Numbered from the stretch's first letter, positions 1 to 9,291 are shown. The stretch: DNA of 64,000 nucleotides from Acinetobacter sp. WC-141 (GCF_000313935.1 NZ_AMSS01000061.1:55685-119684), one strand, 5' to 3'. Numbers and translations are program-made. Notes: generated by a model from the letters alone, not told the origin.

Positions 1-225
1 AATCCAATTGTGAAATAAAATAAGAGTATTGAAAAGAAATGTATATATTTGAGTATGTTTAGAAATTCTAATTATTTAATTTTGCTAAATTTTTTTAAAA
101 GTTATGTAAAAATACATTAAATATTTAAAAATGATAAATGGTTCACATTATTTTGTTGTTGTGTGATTGATTTTGGATTTTAATTATACTTTCCCACCTC
201 GATATGGGACTATCCGATTATCAAA
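1..225. other. AT-rich leader region upstream of pgaA
   Basis: No gene is visible. The stretch is very AT-rich and must hold the promoter of the pga operon, but I cannot pick a convincing -35/-10 pair. A short inverted repeat, TCCCA-N8-TGGGA at 192-209, sits 16 bases before the pgaA start, and there is no clear Shine-Dalgarno sequence between it and the ATG. Confidence 0.5.
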
Positions 226-2664
226 ATGCTAAAAAAATGTGTTTTTTCATTAGTATACATCTTGCCTCTCAATTTATATGCTGCTCAAGTGGATGATTTG
301 AGAGAGCAGGCTATTCATACTTACAAAACTGGACAAACTCACCAAGCAATATTTCAACTAGATCAATTGCTAAAAACTTATCCGCATGATCAAAAGTTGC
401 TAGCTGATTATTTAGTTGTAATGTCAAATGAAAAAAAAGATCTATTAACTTTCTCTCAGCAATTAGCAAATATTAATTTGGTTACTTTTCCAGAATATGG
501 ACAGCTACCTTTAATACGTAATTTTCGTGATTTTAAACACTTTAAAAATGCAGTTGATTGGTTGAATAAATTTAATATTCAAAAAACAGTTGATGGACAG
601 ATTTTGTTAGCAGTTTTATACGCTGAAGCTCAAGATGCTGTAAATGCCAAAGCACAGTTAGTAAAAATTAATAATAAAAATCTGAAGACTGATCAACTAG
701 TGCAAATAGCCTATGCTTATCGCCTTATCAATTTACCTGTAGATGCTTTATCTGCAATTGAACAAGCATATAAGCAACAACCAAAGTCTTTTGCAGTTTT
801 ACAGGAATACAGTTATGACTTAGCGGCTGTGGGGGCTTATAACAAGGCTCAGCAGTTATTGCTTGCCAGCGATAAAAATGCACAAATAGAATCGTTGCAA
901 CACTGGCTACAAGTCAGTGAGTATTCTCAACGTGTAAATAATGCAATTGCTCGTTATAAATATTTAAATCGGGAAGGCACGGCAGATAGTGAAGGCTTTG
1001 CTGAGCTTGATGAGGTATTGAAGCAAGGCGAGCAAATGCAGCCTTTGATTCAACCATCAGATCCTAATTATTTAAGATTCCATTATGACTATATATATGC
1101 GCTAGATTTCCGCGGACGTAGCCCTACGGTACTAGATCAATTTACTCAATTAAATGTGCCTTTAGAAAAACTACCGGCTTATATTCGTCATGCAATAGCT
1201 GATAGTTATTTAGCTGAAAGACAGCCACAACAAGCTGAGCTTGCTTTTAAAACCTTGCTGACTGAAAAAAACTATCCAGATATGACGGTATATACTGGTC
1301 TGTACTACTCATATATTGAACAAGAAAAATATAAACAAGCTGAACAGCTTTTAAGTGATGTTGATCGGCTAATTCCTACGTATAAATACAGTCAAGCCAA
1401 AGGGGTGGATAAATCGAGCCATCCAGATCGTGATGACTATATTAATTTACAAGGCATGCATTTAGCCTATGCAAATCATCTTGATCAAGCAGAAAAGCAT
1501 TTTCAGAAACAAGTAGATCTTGCACCTGCCAATGAAAGCTTAATTAATAATTTGGCTCGTGTTGAGCGCTGGAGAGATAAGCCACTACAGTCTAAGCAAA
1601 CTATTGCTCGTTTAAATGGTTTAACACCAGTTGGCAAAGATACTCGAATTAACCAGATGCAAAATGCTCAGGCTTTAGGGGATATTCAGGAATGGCGTAA
1701 AAATACAGAAAGTCTTTTGCAATATTATCCTGAAGATAGTGGCGTAGTTAAAAGTCGAAAAGAGTTAGATGATCGCAATCGAGCGACAATTTCTCACTCA
1801 ACCACTTGGGGGCAAAGTAAGGCAGATAGCAATGATTCTGTCAGTGGGCAAAATGGTTTAAAAGACCGCGAAATGGAAACTCGTCTTAATAGTCCGTGGA
1901 TTAAAGATAACTATCGTCTATTTGCTTGGCATCAAGATCGTTTCGGAGAATACCGTTTTGGTGATGTGCATGACCAACGTTATGGTGTCGGGGCTGAATG
2001 GCAAGCGAACCGTAAGGCATTGTCGGCAATTTTTTCGCAAAGTACAGATGGTGGACAAGCAGGTGTTCGTCTTGATTGGTCGCAATGGTTAAACGACCAT
2101 TGGCAGTATCAATTGCAATATGACAGTCAGGCTAATATTCCCCTACAAGCAATTGATGCTGGTGAAGATGGACAAGCTTACCGTGCTGCTTTGACATGGC
2201 AAAAAGATGAGTCACGTCAAATTGGGGCAAGTTATGGTTTAACCGATATAAGCGACGGTAATAAACAACAAGAATTTTCTACTTTTTGGCGCGAGCGATT
2301 ATTTGATGCGCCTCACCATATTACTTACGGAACCGTTCGTGGATTTTATGGTAGCAATAGCCAAGATCAGACAGCTTATTTTAGCCCAAGCAATCACTAC
2401 AGTGCTGAGTTGAATTTAAGCCATGACTGGATCACTTGGCGAGAATACGAGCGCTCATTTAAACAGCATTTTGAAGCTGGAGTCGGGCTTTATAAACAAG
2501 CAGATTATTCAGCTCGACCAACATATTCTTTGCAATATCAACATCAATGGCAGCTCTCACGGACTTGGCAACTCAATTATGGAATTGGTTGGCAATACCA
2601 TCCATACGATGGTCATGATGAACAACATACCTACGGTATTTTCGGATTTGAAGGGCGTTTTTAA
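226..2664 (+). CDS. pgaA: PgaA, outer-membrane porin for poly-beta-1,6-GlcNAc export
   Basis: PgaA carries partly deacetylated poly-N-acetylglucosamine (PNAG) across the outer membrane. The 812-residue protein begins with a signal peptide ending near residue 20 (YAA). A tetratricopeptide-like helical region follows to about residue 510. The last 300 residues are rich in alternating aromatic residues and end in Phe, as expected of a 16-stranded beta-barrel. It is the first gene of pgaABCD; its stop shares one base with the pgaB start. Length matches the family. There is no obvious ribosome binding site before the ATG, so translation may be weak or controlled. The assignment rests on operon context plus architecture and is firm. 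Confidence 0.95.
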   Translation: MLKKCVFSLVYILPLNLYAAQVDDLREQAIHTYKTGQTHQAIFQLDQLLKTYPHDQKLLADYLVVMSNEKKDLLTFSQQLANINLVTFPEYGQLPLIRNFRDFKHFKNAVDWLNKFNIQKTVDGQILLAVLYAEAQDAVNAKAQLVKINNKNLKTDQLVQIAYAYRLINLPVDALSAIEQAYKQQPKSFAVLQEYSYDLAAVGAYNKAQQLLLASDKNAQIESLQHWLQVSEYSQRVNNAIARYKYLNREGTADSEGFAELDEVLKQGEQMQPLIQPSDPNYLRFHYDYIYALDFRGRSPTVLDQFTQLNVPLEKLPAYIRHAIADSYLAERQPQQAELAFKTLLTEKNYPDMTVYTGLYYSYIEQEKYKQAEQLLSDVDRLIPTYKYSQAKGVDKSSHPDRDDYINLQGMHLAYANHLDQAEKHFQKQVDLAPANESLINNLARVERWRDKPLQSKQTIARLNGLTPVGKDTRINQMQNAQALGDIQEWRKNTESLLQYYPEDSGVVKSRKELDDRNRATISHSTTWGQSKADSNDSVSGQNGLKDREMETRLNSPWIKDNYRLFAWHQDRFGEYRFGDVHDQRYGVGAEWQANRKALSAIFSQSTDGGQAGVRLDWSQWLNDHWQYQLQYDSQANIPLQAIDAGEDGQAYRAALTWQKDESRQIGASYGLTDISDGNKQQEFSTFWRERLFDAPHHITYGTVRGFYGSNSQDQTAYFSPSNHYSAELNLSHDWITWREYERSFKQHFEAGVGLYKQADYSARPTYSLQYQHQWQLSRTWQLNYGIGWQYHPYDGHDEQHTYGIFGFEGRF

Positions 2665-4490
2665 TGAATAATATGATGTCAAAAATGTTGAGTTGTGTGT
2701 TTGCTTCAACGTTATTACCCATACAATTTTCTCATGCCCGAATTGAAACTGAACTACCAAAAAACCATACGGTTTCTTTAACTTTTCATGATGTGCGTGA
2801 TGACGTACTCAAAGAAGGAGATCGGGATGTTTATGCGATTCAGACCAATAATCTGGCACAGTTTTTAGATTGGCTTAGTCAATCTGACTGGAAGCCGATT
2901 CGTTTAAAAGACATTGAAGAGGCGCGTAAGCAAGGTAAAGAATTGCCTCATAATTCTATTCTGCTGACTTTTGATGACGGGGCTTTAAGTAGTTATAGCC
3001 GAGTATTTCCATTACTTAAGCAATATCAGATTCCTGCAGTTTTTGCTCTTCCTACTAGTTGGTTAAATGGCAATACACAGGCAGGTTATGAAGCCTATGG
3101 TCAAGGTAACTTGGTGAACTGGGCTCAAGTTCGTGAAATGCAAGCCTCTGGTTTAGCAGAGTTTGCAAGTCACAGTGATGATTTACATCATGGCGTATTG
3201 GCCAATCCCCAAGGTAATGAAAAACCCGCTGCGACTTCGTATGCATATTTAAAATCTCAATCACGTTATGAAACAGATGCAGAATATCAACAACGTATTT
3301 TGAAAGATTTGAAAAAATCTTACTCAGTTTTGAAAAAAGAATTAGGTGTTAATCCTAAAGCAATTATTTGGCCTTATGGCGCCGTGAATGAGCAACTGGA
3401 AAAACTGGCGCAGCAGGCAGGGTTTGAGTTTTCATTTAGTTTAGGTCGTGATGGGATGAATCGCGTAAGTGACTCAACTTTTAAGCGTAGCTTAGTTATA
3501 AATAACCCTACAGCTGAACAGCTCACTGAAGGCATGTTAAATATTTTAAATTTTGAAGAGTCTGATTTATTTAAACAGCCTCGTCACTTTGTGACTATGG
3601 ATTTAAAGCAATTAGCAGCCCCACAAAATACCCAAACAGATGAAAAGTTAGGGCAATTATTATCAAAACTGTATAGCTTAAAAAATAATGCCTTAATCTT
3701 AAAACCATTGGAAGATAAAGAGGGAGATGGTCACTATGATGTTGCTTATTTTCCTACCGATAAAATGCCTGTTCAACAAGATATTTTAAACCGTACTTTA
3801 TGGCAGGCTCAAACTCGTGCGGGTCAAGCGGTAATATTAGAGTTGCCCGGTTATCCACAGAAAGATAAACCATTTTTAACTGTAGATTTGGCAAAAGATA
3901 TTGCACGTTTTAACAGTAATTTAAGTGGTATTCAGCTTAATGCAGGCAATTCTTTAAATTGCGAAATGCAAAAAGTAACTGCGCTAGAAAGTAGTTGCAT
4001 AGAGCAATCAAAACAGATTGCGCAACTTAGCCAGCTTACTAAAAAAGTGGTAAAGCCCTATTTAAATATGAGTAATCAGGCACAGTTTAGTTTATTACTT
4101 ACACCTGATTTAGACCATATAGACAATTTACCAGAGCTTTTGACCACGCTTTTATCACAACATGAACTAGTCAATTTGAAGTTCAATGTGATTGGCAAGA
4201 AAAAGCAATTTAGTCATTTGTTAGCACTATTAAATACGCTTAATGAAAAAGATAAGCAAAAAGTTATGCTGACTTTAACATTGCCGGAAAACTCTCAAAA
4301 GGCCAGTTGGGAAGAAGTACAGCAAGGGCTCTTTTCGATTCAGCGAATAGGTATCCAGAAATTCGGTATTGATGGCTATAGTTTTGAAAAGTCAAAAGAT
4401 GTCCATCAATATTTATATAATCCGATCAGTCTAAATGCTAGTCCTGTCATGTATCAGCCATTTGCTGGATTGGTAGAGGGGAAAAAGTAA
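2664..4490 (+). CDS. pgaB: PgaB, poly-beta-1,6-GlcNAc N-deacetylase
   Basis: PgaB removes some acetyl groups from PNAG in the periplasm so that the polymer can leave through PgaA. The N-terminal half is a polysaccharide deacetylase (CE4-like) domain with the TFDDG metal/catalytic motif near residue 100 and an SHSDDLHH metal-binding motif near residue 170. The signal peptide (ending FSHA) is of the ordinary type; I see no lipobox, unlike the lipoprotein PgaB of E. coli. The C-terminal half occupies the place of the glycoside hydrolase-like domain, but the acidic FHDDA-type motif known from E. coli is not visible there. The gene overlaps pgaA and pgaC by one base each, so the operon is probably translationally coupled. 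Confidence 0.93.
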   Translation: MNNMMSKMLSCVFASTLLPIQFSHARIETELPKNHTVSLTFHDVRDDVLKEGDRDVYAIQTNNLAQFLDWLSQSDWKPIRLKDIEEARKQGKELPHNSILLTFDDGALSSYSRVFPLLKQYQIPAVFALPTSWLNGNTQAGYEAYGQGNLVNWAQVREMQASGLAEFASHSDDLHHGVLANPQGNEKPAATSYAYLKSQSRYETDAEYQQRILKDLKKSYSVLKKELGVNPKAIIWPYGAVNEQLEKLAQQAGFEFSFSLGRDGMNRVSDSTFKRSLVINNPTAEQLTEGMLNILNFEESDLFKQPRHFVTMDLKQLAAPQNTQTDEKLGQLLSKLYSLKNNALILKPLEDKEGDGHYDVAYFPTDKMPVQQDILNRTLWQAQTRAGQAVILELPGYPQKDKPFLTVDLAKDIARFNSNLSGIQLNAGNSLNCEMQKVTALESSCIEQSKQIAQLSQLTKKVVKPYLNMSNQAQFSLLLTPDLDHIDNLPELLTTLLSQHELVNLKFNVIGKKKQFSHLLALLNTLNEKDKQKVMLTLTLPENSQKASWEEVQQGLFSIQRIGIQKFGIDGYSFEKSKDVHQYLYNPISLNASPVMYQPFAGLVEGKK

Positions 4491-5737
4491 TGAGAGTATT
4501 ACTCGATATTCTATTTGCTTTTGCTTTTTTATATCCCTTACTCATGGCTTGGACATGGATGGTAGGAGGACTTTGGTTCTTCTTTAAAAGGGAATACCGT
4601 GAACAAACTCTTCCTGAGCCAACGAGTGAAGCATGCAGTATCATCATTCCATGTTTTAACGAAGAAGCTCAAGTACGACAAACGATTCGTTATGCACTGC
4701 AAACGAAATATCCTAATTTCGAAGTGATTGCCGTCAATGACGGAAGTAGTGACAGAACAGCTGAAATTCTCGATGAATTGTCAGCGCAAGATTCACGACT
4801 TCGCGTTGTACACTTAGCAGAAAATCAGGGCAAAGCCGTAGCTTTAAGATCGGGCGTATTAGTTAGTAAATACGAATATCTCGTTTGTATTGATGGCGAT
4901 GCATTGTTACATCCGCATGCCGTACTTTGGTTAATGCAGCCATTTATAAACTTCCCGCGAATTGGTGCTGTAACGGGTAATCCACGAATTCTAAACCGTT
5001 CTAGTATTTTAGGAAAATTACAGGTTGGCGAGTTTTCTTCGATTATTGGTTTGATTAAACGTGCGCAGCGTACATATGGTCGTATTTTTACCGTATCTGG
5101 TGTGATTGCCGCATTTCGTAAAACAGCACTCGTTCGAGTCGGTTTTTGGTCAGATGATAAAATTACCGAAGATATTGATATTTCATGGAAGTTACAGCTC
5201 GACCATTGGGATATTCAGTATATTCCACAAGCGCTTTGCTATATCTATATGCCTGAGACATTCAAAGGTCTATGGAAACAGCGTCTTCGCTGGGCACAAG
5301 GTGGGGTAGAGGTCCTTATAGAATATATTCCACAAATGTTCAAACTGCGTGTTCGCAGAATGTGGCCTGTCATGATTGAAGCTCTGGTCAGTATCATCTG
5401 GTCTTATGTCATGATTCTAATCTTCACATTATTTTTTGTTGGTTTGTTTATTGAGTTGCCTCAGCAATGGCAGATCAAAACCCTTATGCCACAGTGGTAC
5501 GGCGTAATATTAGGTGGAACATGTTTAATCCAGTTTTTGGTGAGTTTGTGGATTGATCAGCGTTATGACCGTGGTCGCTTCTTTAAAAACTATTTCTGGG
5601 TGATCTGGTACCCGTTATTTTTCTGGTTACTTACTTTATTTACCAGTGTTGTGGCGGTACCAAAAACTTTATTTAACACTAAAAAACGTGCCCGTTGGGT
5701 GAGCCCAGACCGGGGATTCCGTGGAGATAACCCATGA
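4490..5737 (+). CDS. pgaC: PgaC, poly-N-acetylglucosamine synthase
   Basis: PgaC is the inner-membrane family-2 glycosyltransferase that polymerises UDP-GlcNAc into PNAG. The 415-residue protein has one N-terminal membrane segment, then the cytoplasmic GT2 domain with DGSSD, the DGD metal motif, TED at residues 226-228 and the QxxRW motif at 264-268. Three to four membrane segments follow from about residue 295. These are the motifs of processive GT2 synthases such as cellulose and hyaluronan synthases. It overlaps pgaB by one base and pgaD by four (ATGA). Confidence 0.96.
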   Translation: MRVLLDILFAFAFLYPLLMAWTWMVGGLWFFFKREYREQTLPEPTSEACSIIIPCFNEEAQVRQTIRYALQTKYPNFEVIAVNDGSSDRTAEILDELSAQDSRLRVVHLAENQGKAVALRSGVLVSKYEYLVCIDGDALLHPHAVLWLMQPFINFPRIGAVTGNPRILNRSSILGKLQVGEFSSIIGLIKRAQRTYGRIFTVSGVIAAFRKTALVRVGFWSDDKITEDIDISWKLQLDHWDIQYIPQALCYIYMPETFKGLWKQRLRWAQGGVEVLIEYIPQMFKLRVRRMWPVMIEALVSIIWSYVMILIFTLFFVGLFIELPQQWQIKTLMPQWYGVILGGTCLIQFLVSLWIDQRYDRGRFFKNYFWVIWYPLFFWLLTLFTSVVAVPKTLFNTKKRARWVSPDRGFRGDNP

Positions 5738-6192
5738 AACCTGAGGAAAATAAGGATATAGAGGCTTTAGATATCCCTGAATATATTGACCAGCCGGAAT
5801 ACGTCAAAAATAAAGCAGCAAACTATACATTACAAACTATTGGGTGGTTTTGTTTGATGTGGTTATTGTTTCCACTAGTTTCACTGTTTCTATGGGTTTT
5901 TGAAGGGCACTTAATTTACGATTATGTCTGGGTTGACCATATATCAGAAGTTAAAACCTTGCTCCATTTAGCATTACTCATCGGGATTAGTGCCCTCATT
6001 TTAATTCTGTGGGCGAGTTATAACTGGATTAGGTTCAGTGGTGAGGACCGGCGGACTAAGGCCCCTAATAGTTCAGTTGAACTGCTCGCAGCCCAATTTT
6101 CGGTTAGTCCTGATATGTTAGGTGAATTGCAACAAAAACAACGCATCACTTTACATTACGATGATCATGGTAATTTGCAAAAATATGAGTAA
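5734..6192 (+). CDS. pgaD: PgaD, PNAG synthase accessory membrane protein
   Basis: PgaD partners PgaC in the inner membrane; in E. coli the pair is stabilised by c-di-GMP. This 152-residue protein has two predicted membrane segments (about residues 36-58 and 78-100) flanked by soluble tails, the family's plan. It is the last gene of the operon: its ATG overlaps the pgaC stop, and a strong terminator follows six bases after its own stop. PgaD is poorly conserved in sequence, so the call leans on position and topology. Confidence 0.88.
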   Translation: MKPEENKDIEALDIPEYIDQPEYVKNKAANYTLQTIGWFCLMWLLFPLVSLFLWVFEGHLIYDYVWVDHISEVKTLLHLALLIGISALILILWASYNWIRFSGEDRRTKAPNSSVELLAAQFSVSPDMLGELQQKQRITLHYDDHGNLQKYE

Positions 6193-6197
6193 ATAAT

Positions 6198-6230
6198 AAA
6201 AAAGCATGGCCTAAAAACCATGCTTTTTTT
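6198..6230. terminator. bidirectional terminator between pgaD and the minus-strand gene
   Basis: The hairpin GCATGG / CCATGC is flanked by a run of A on the left and a run of T on the right, so it can stop transcription of the pga operon and of the converging gene that ends at 6235. Confidence 0.88.
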
Positions 6231-6234
6231 CTTT

Positions 6235-6798
6235 TTATAGTGTTGTTCTAATAATCACATCGATTGACTGTTCGATACCATCCATGCTGTGAATTGATTT
6301 ATGGTTAACTTTAACAATGGGCCAAGTTTGTAATTTACAATTGGATTTTTGGAGTGCAGCATAATAACTATCGGACTTAAAAAATACCTTTTTAGTCGTA
6401 GCAATATTAGGTGTTAAAAGGCGCTTAAGCCATGTTTCACTAACCTGCGTATCAAGAAAGCGTAAGGCCAAAAGACTTTTAATGCGATTGTTAAATAATC
6501 TCCGGTTTTTGATAATAAGAGGGTGAGTAATTAACTTATTTGTGCCCATTTGACTATGAGGCAAAATAAAGTGAGGCGTAATTTGAAATACAGTGACAAA
6601 TTTTGCTTGTTGGCAAATTTTTTCAAGGTGAGTTACGGTTTCTTGATTTGTACCGATAATCGCGACACATAAACGTGAAAAATCAAACTCTTTAATTGAA
6701 GTTGATGGAATAACTTGCCCAGAAAATTCTTCAAAATCTTGAGGCATATTTTGAAAAATTACTGATTTTGAAGCGTTATTTTTAATATTAATACTCAT
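6235..6798 (-). CDS. small protein resembling the middle domain of a Baeyer-Villiger/flavin monooxygenase
   Basis: This 187-residue protein resembles the NADP-binding middle of Baeyer-Villiger monooxygenases. VAIIGTNQET near residue 45 matches their second Rossmann motif (VAVIGTGASA type). VFQITPHFILP matches VFQRTPxWVxP. The DSYYAALQ and DVIIRTT segments match the later SDDYYPAL and DVIVYATGF blocks. The N-terminal FAD-binding domain and the C-terminus are absent, and the glycines of the Rossmann motif are altered, so monooxygenase activity is unlikely. The true function is unknown. A TTG in frame lies at 6825, but the ATG at 6798 has AAGGA upstream and is the better start. It converges on pgaD. 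Confidence 0.7.
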   Translation of the reverse strand: MSINIKNNASKSVIFQNMPQDFEEFSGQVIPSTSIKEFDFSRLCVAIIGTNQETVTHLEKICQQAKFVTVFQITPHFILPHSQMGTNKLITHPLIIKNRRLFNNRIKSLLALRFLDTQVSETWLKRLLTPNIATTKKVFFKSDSYYAALQKSNCKLQTWPIVKVNHKSIHSMDGIEQSIDVIIRTTL

Positions 6799-6945
6799 TT
6801 TCCAAAAGTCCTTTTGGTTTTTCAATCATGATGTTTTTATCGTTTTAATATAAATAACCAAGCAGGAAGTTGGGGTAAAGTATTTTCAGATAGATGGTCA
6901 TCCCATACTCGAAATCAATTCAAGTATGGGAACATGGAACAGAGT

Positions 6946-7950
6946 TTAATGTGCTGTTTTTACGTTCATTAATTGCGTAAAACTTTCTAGACGTTTAGCT
7001 GTATCGTATATATCACATGTAAAAATAAACTCATCAACATCGTATGTTGCTAAAAGCTTTTGTAAACCCGAGCGCACAGTTTCAACCGAACCTATTTGTG
7101 CCATTGCATAGAAGTTTTCAACAGACAGCTGTTCTGCTGTATTCCATAGTCCCTGCATCGATTCAACTGGAGGTTTTAGCTTTAAGCTTTCCCCACGGAT
7201 TAAACCTAATACACGTTGGTAGGCGCTGGTTGCTAAAAATTGTGCTTCTTCATCTGTATCTGCTACCACAACAGGTACACCCATTGAAACATAAGGTTTA
7301 TCTAAGTACTCAGAAGGTTCAAAGTTCTCGCGATAGAGTTGAATGGCTTGGCCTAGCATACGTGGTGCAAAATGTGAGGCAAATGAGTAGGGTAGTCCAA
7401 GTTTTGCTGCGAGTTGCGCGCTAAATAGGCTAGATCCAAGTAACCAAACAGGAACATGGGTATTTTGTCCTGGCGTTGCAATAATCTTTTGTCCTGCTTG
7501 AGGGGCGTCAAAATATTTTAGAATTTCGACAACATCTTTTGGAAATTGGTCTTCCGTTTCTTGATGCCCACGACGTAAAGCTCGCATGGTAAGTTGGTCT
7601 GTACCAGGAGCACGGCCTAAGCCAAGTTCAATACGGTTTGGATATAAAGTGGCAAGCGTTCCAAATTGTTCTGCGACAACTAAAGGAGCATGGTTAGGAA
7701 GCATAATGCCGCCTGAACCTAAACGAATATGCTGTGTATGTGCGGCAATAAAACCTAACAATACGGCTGTAGCAGAGCTCGCGATTCCATCCATATTGTG
7801 ATGTTCTGCAAGCCAGAAACGTTCATAGCCTAGTTTCTCTGCATGCTGTGCTAATTCTAATGCGTGACGTAATGAAAATTCGATGGTTTTATCATTACGA
7901 ATAGGAGCAAGTTCCAAAATTGAAAACTTGGTATCTTGAAGTGATCGCAT
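6946..7950 (-). CDS. LLM-class (luciferase-like) flavin-dependent oxidoreductase
   Basis: The 334-residue protein has the TIM-barrel pattern of bacterial luciferase-like monooxygenases, which use FMNH2 supplied by a reductase. Visible family blocks are the early [18 protein letters not shown] segment, the [21 protein letters not shown] segment and [10 protein letters not shown]. It belongs to the single-subunit MsnO8/YhbW-like branch, whose substrates are mostly unknown. It stands alone between unrelated genes, with no reductase adjacent. The start is the only ATG near the family's usual beginning. Confidence 0.88.
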   Translation of the reverse strand: MRSLQDTKFSILELAPIRNDKTIEFSLRHALELAQHAEKLGYERFWLAEHHNMDGIASSATAVLLGFIAAHTQHIRLGSGGIMLPNHAPLVVAEQFGTLATLYPNRIELGLGRAPGTDQLTMRALRRGHQETEDQFPKDVVEILKYFDAPQAGQKIIATPGQNTHVPVWLLGSSLFSAQLAAKLGLPYSFASHFAPRMLGQAIQLYRENFEPSEYLDKPYVSMGVPVVVADTDEEAQFLATSAYQRVLGLIRGESLKLKPPVESMQGLWNTAEQLSVENFYAMAQIGSVETVRSGLQKLLATYDVDEFIFTCDIYDTAKRLESFTQLMNVKTAH

Positions 7951-8043
7951 GCGATATTCTCGAATAAGGGTATATCGAAATACTACGATATATAAAGATC
8001 GATGTATATCGTTTTTTTTCGATATTAAGTTTCATCTCTCAAT

Positions 8044-8069
8044 AAAAAAGCACCCGAAGGTGCTTTTTC
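8044..8069 (-). terminator. terminator of the frameshifted glycine-zipper gene
   Basis: A perfect stem AAAAAGCACC / GGTGCTTTTT closes on a CGAA tetraloop. It lies just after the minus-strand gene ending at 8083 and has the same stem and loop as the terminator of the neighbouring paralogue at 8790. Confidence 0.88.
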
Positions 8070-8082
8070 ATGTATATACAAA

Positions 8083-8596
8083 TTAGCGATTTTTGTACCA
8101 GCCGCGGTGTAAACCGTTGTCATGACGGCGATGACCACCTTTACTATAGTAACGACGGTCGCCATCGTCATATCTACGATCATCTCGATCGTAACGACTA
8201 CCACGATCATAACGATCATCGTAGTTACGATCTTCGGCAACTTTACGACCTAACGCTGAACCACCTGCCGCCACCTACTGCTGCACCGATGTAACCGCCG
8301 TTAGTACCGCCCATATTTTTACCGACTGTATAACCAGCACCACCACCTAAAGCACCCCCAATGGCAGCTTCAGTACGATTGCGACGGTCACTAGCTGCTG
8401 CTGCACCACCAGCACCACCTAAAGCAGCACCAATTGTTGCGCCTGTCGTACCGCCCATGCTTTTACCAATTGCTGTACCAACAACACTACCTAAAGCAGA
8501 AGTTGCAGCAACACGCGTACCATTATCTGCGTGTGCAACCGTCACTACAGACGATGTTGCAAGTAATGCACTAGCTAACCAAATATTCATTTTCAT
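8083..8596 (-). pseudogene. glycine-zipper domain protein with a one-base frameshift
   Basis: Read from 8596, the frame encodes a signal peptide (ending AHA, residue about 23) and a glycine-zipper region of repeated GxxxG steps. It leaves frame near 8271 and would stop after 117 residues. Removing one G there joins it to the downstream frame ending at 8083, giving about 170 residues with an Asp/Arg/Tyr-rich tail. The intact paralogue at 8834-9253 has GGTGCGGCAGGT where this copy has GGTGGCGGCAGGT, which identifies the extra base. The protein would be an exported or envelope-associated glycine-zipper protein of unknown role. The shift may be real or a sequencing error; the tail frame is still clean, which suggests it is recent. 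Confidence 0.8.
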
Positions 8597-8676
8597 CTTG
8601 GAACTCCATGTCCTTTTTTACTGAAAGGACAGTATTTTTATCTTGAGGTAAATGTAATAAAAAATTTCGTGATAAT

Positions 8677-8716
8677 TATGGAGAACCCCGAAGGCGATAC
8701 GATAGTTTTGTGTCTG
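8677..8716 (-). promoter_or_regulatory. upstream block shared by the two glycine-zipper genes (copy 1)
   Basis: TATGGAGAACC at 8677-8687 and TGTCTG at 8711-8716 recur at 9331 and 9365 with the same 34-base offset. Because they lie upstream of both minus-strand paralogues, they are probably part of a duplicated promoter. The bound factor is unknown. Confidence 0.4.
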
Positions 8717-8789
8717 TTTGTACTGTTTGTATTAATCTGTGGATAAATCATGAACAAAAGCAAAAAAGCGACTATTTGCTTTCCACAAT

Positions 8790-8811
8790 AAAAAAGCACC
8801 CGAAGGTGCTT
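8790..8811 (-). terminator. terminator of the intact glycine-zipper gene
   Basis: The stem AAGCACC / GGTGCTT with a CGAA loop is followed, on the minus strand, by a run of six T. It lies 23 bases after the stop at 8834 and duplicates the hairpin at 8044. Confidence 0.85.
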
Positions 8812-8833
8812 AGAGTCGTTTCATCAAATTTGA

Positions 8834-9253
8834 TTAGTGATGACGACGGTGTTTTTTCTTCCAGTGTTTAGAAGATCGATCATAATCGCGGTCTTTAGAA
8901 ATTTTATTACCTAAAGCACCACCACCTGCCGCACCTAAAGCAGCACCGATGTATCCACCATTTGTACCACCCATGCTTTTACCAACAGTATAACCAGCAC
9001 CACCACCTAAACCACCGCCAATTGCAGATTCTGTACGGTGACGACGGTCACTTGCAACTGCTGCACCACCAGCACCACCTAAAGCAGCACCAATTGTTGC
9101 GCCAGATGTACCACCCATGCTTTTACCAATTGCAGTACCAGCGACACTACCTAACGCAGAAGCGGCTGCTACATGTGTTGTATTGTCAGCATGTGCTACA
9201 GTAACCATAGAAGTTGCTAAAACAGCGCTACATAACCAAGCATTTAATTTCAT
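8834..9253 (-). CDS. glycine-zipper domain exported protein
   Basis: The 139-residue protein has a signal peptide ending at AHA (residue 23). A long glycine-zipper region follows: repeated GTAIGKSMGGTSGATIG-like blocks with GxxxG spacing, the type found in small proteins that insert in or pack against membranes. It ends with a short, very basic Lys/His/Arg tail. It is the intact paralogue of the gene at 8083-8596; the two are close to identical through the zipper and differ in the tails. No enzymatic motif is visible and the function is unknown. Acinetobacter genomes commonly carry such genes in tandem. Confidence 0.85.
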   Translation of the reverse strand: MKLNAWLCSAVLATSMVTVAHADNTTHVAAASALGSVAGTAIGKSMGGTSGATIGAALGGAGGAAVASDRRHRTESAIGGGLGGGAGYTVGKSMGGTNGGYIGAALGAAGGGALGNKISKDRDYDRSSKHWKKKHRRHH

Positions 9254-9291
9254 TTTTTACTCCGTGTCCCTAGCAGCAGGACCCTAATATC

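Noticed and set aside
8025..8294. Open frames on both strands over the tail of the frameshifted glycine-zipper gene
   Set aside because: Their His/Asp/Met/Val-rich products reflect the repeated GAT/CGA codons of the real tail; only the frame continuous with the paralogue's pattern was kept.
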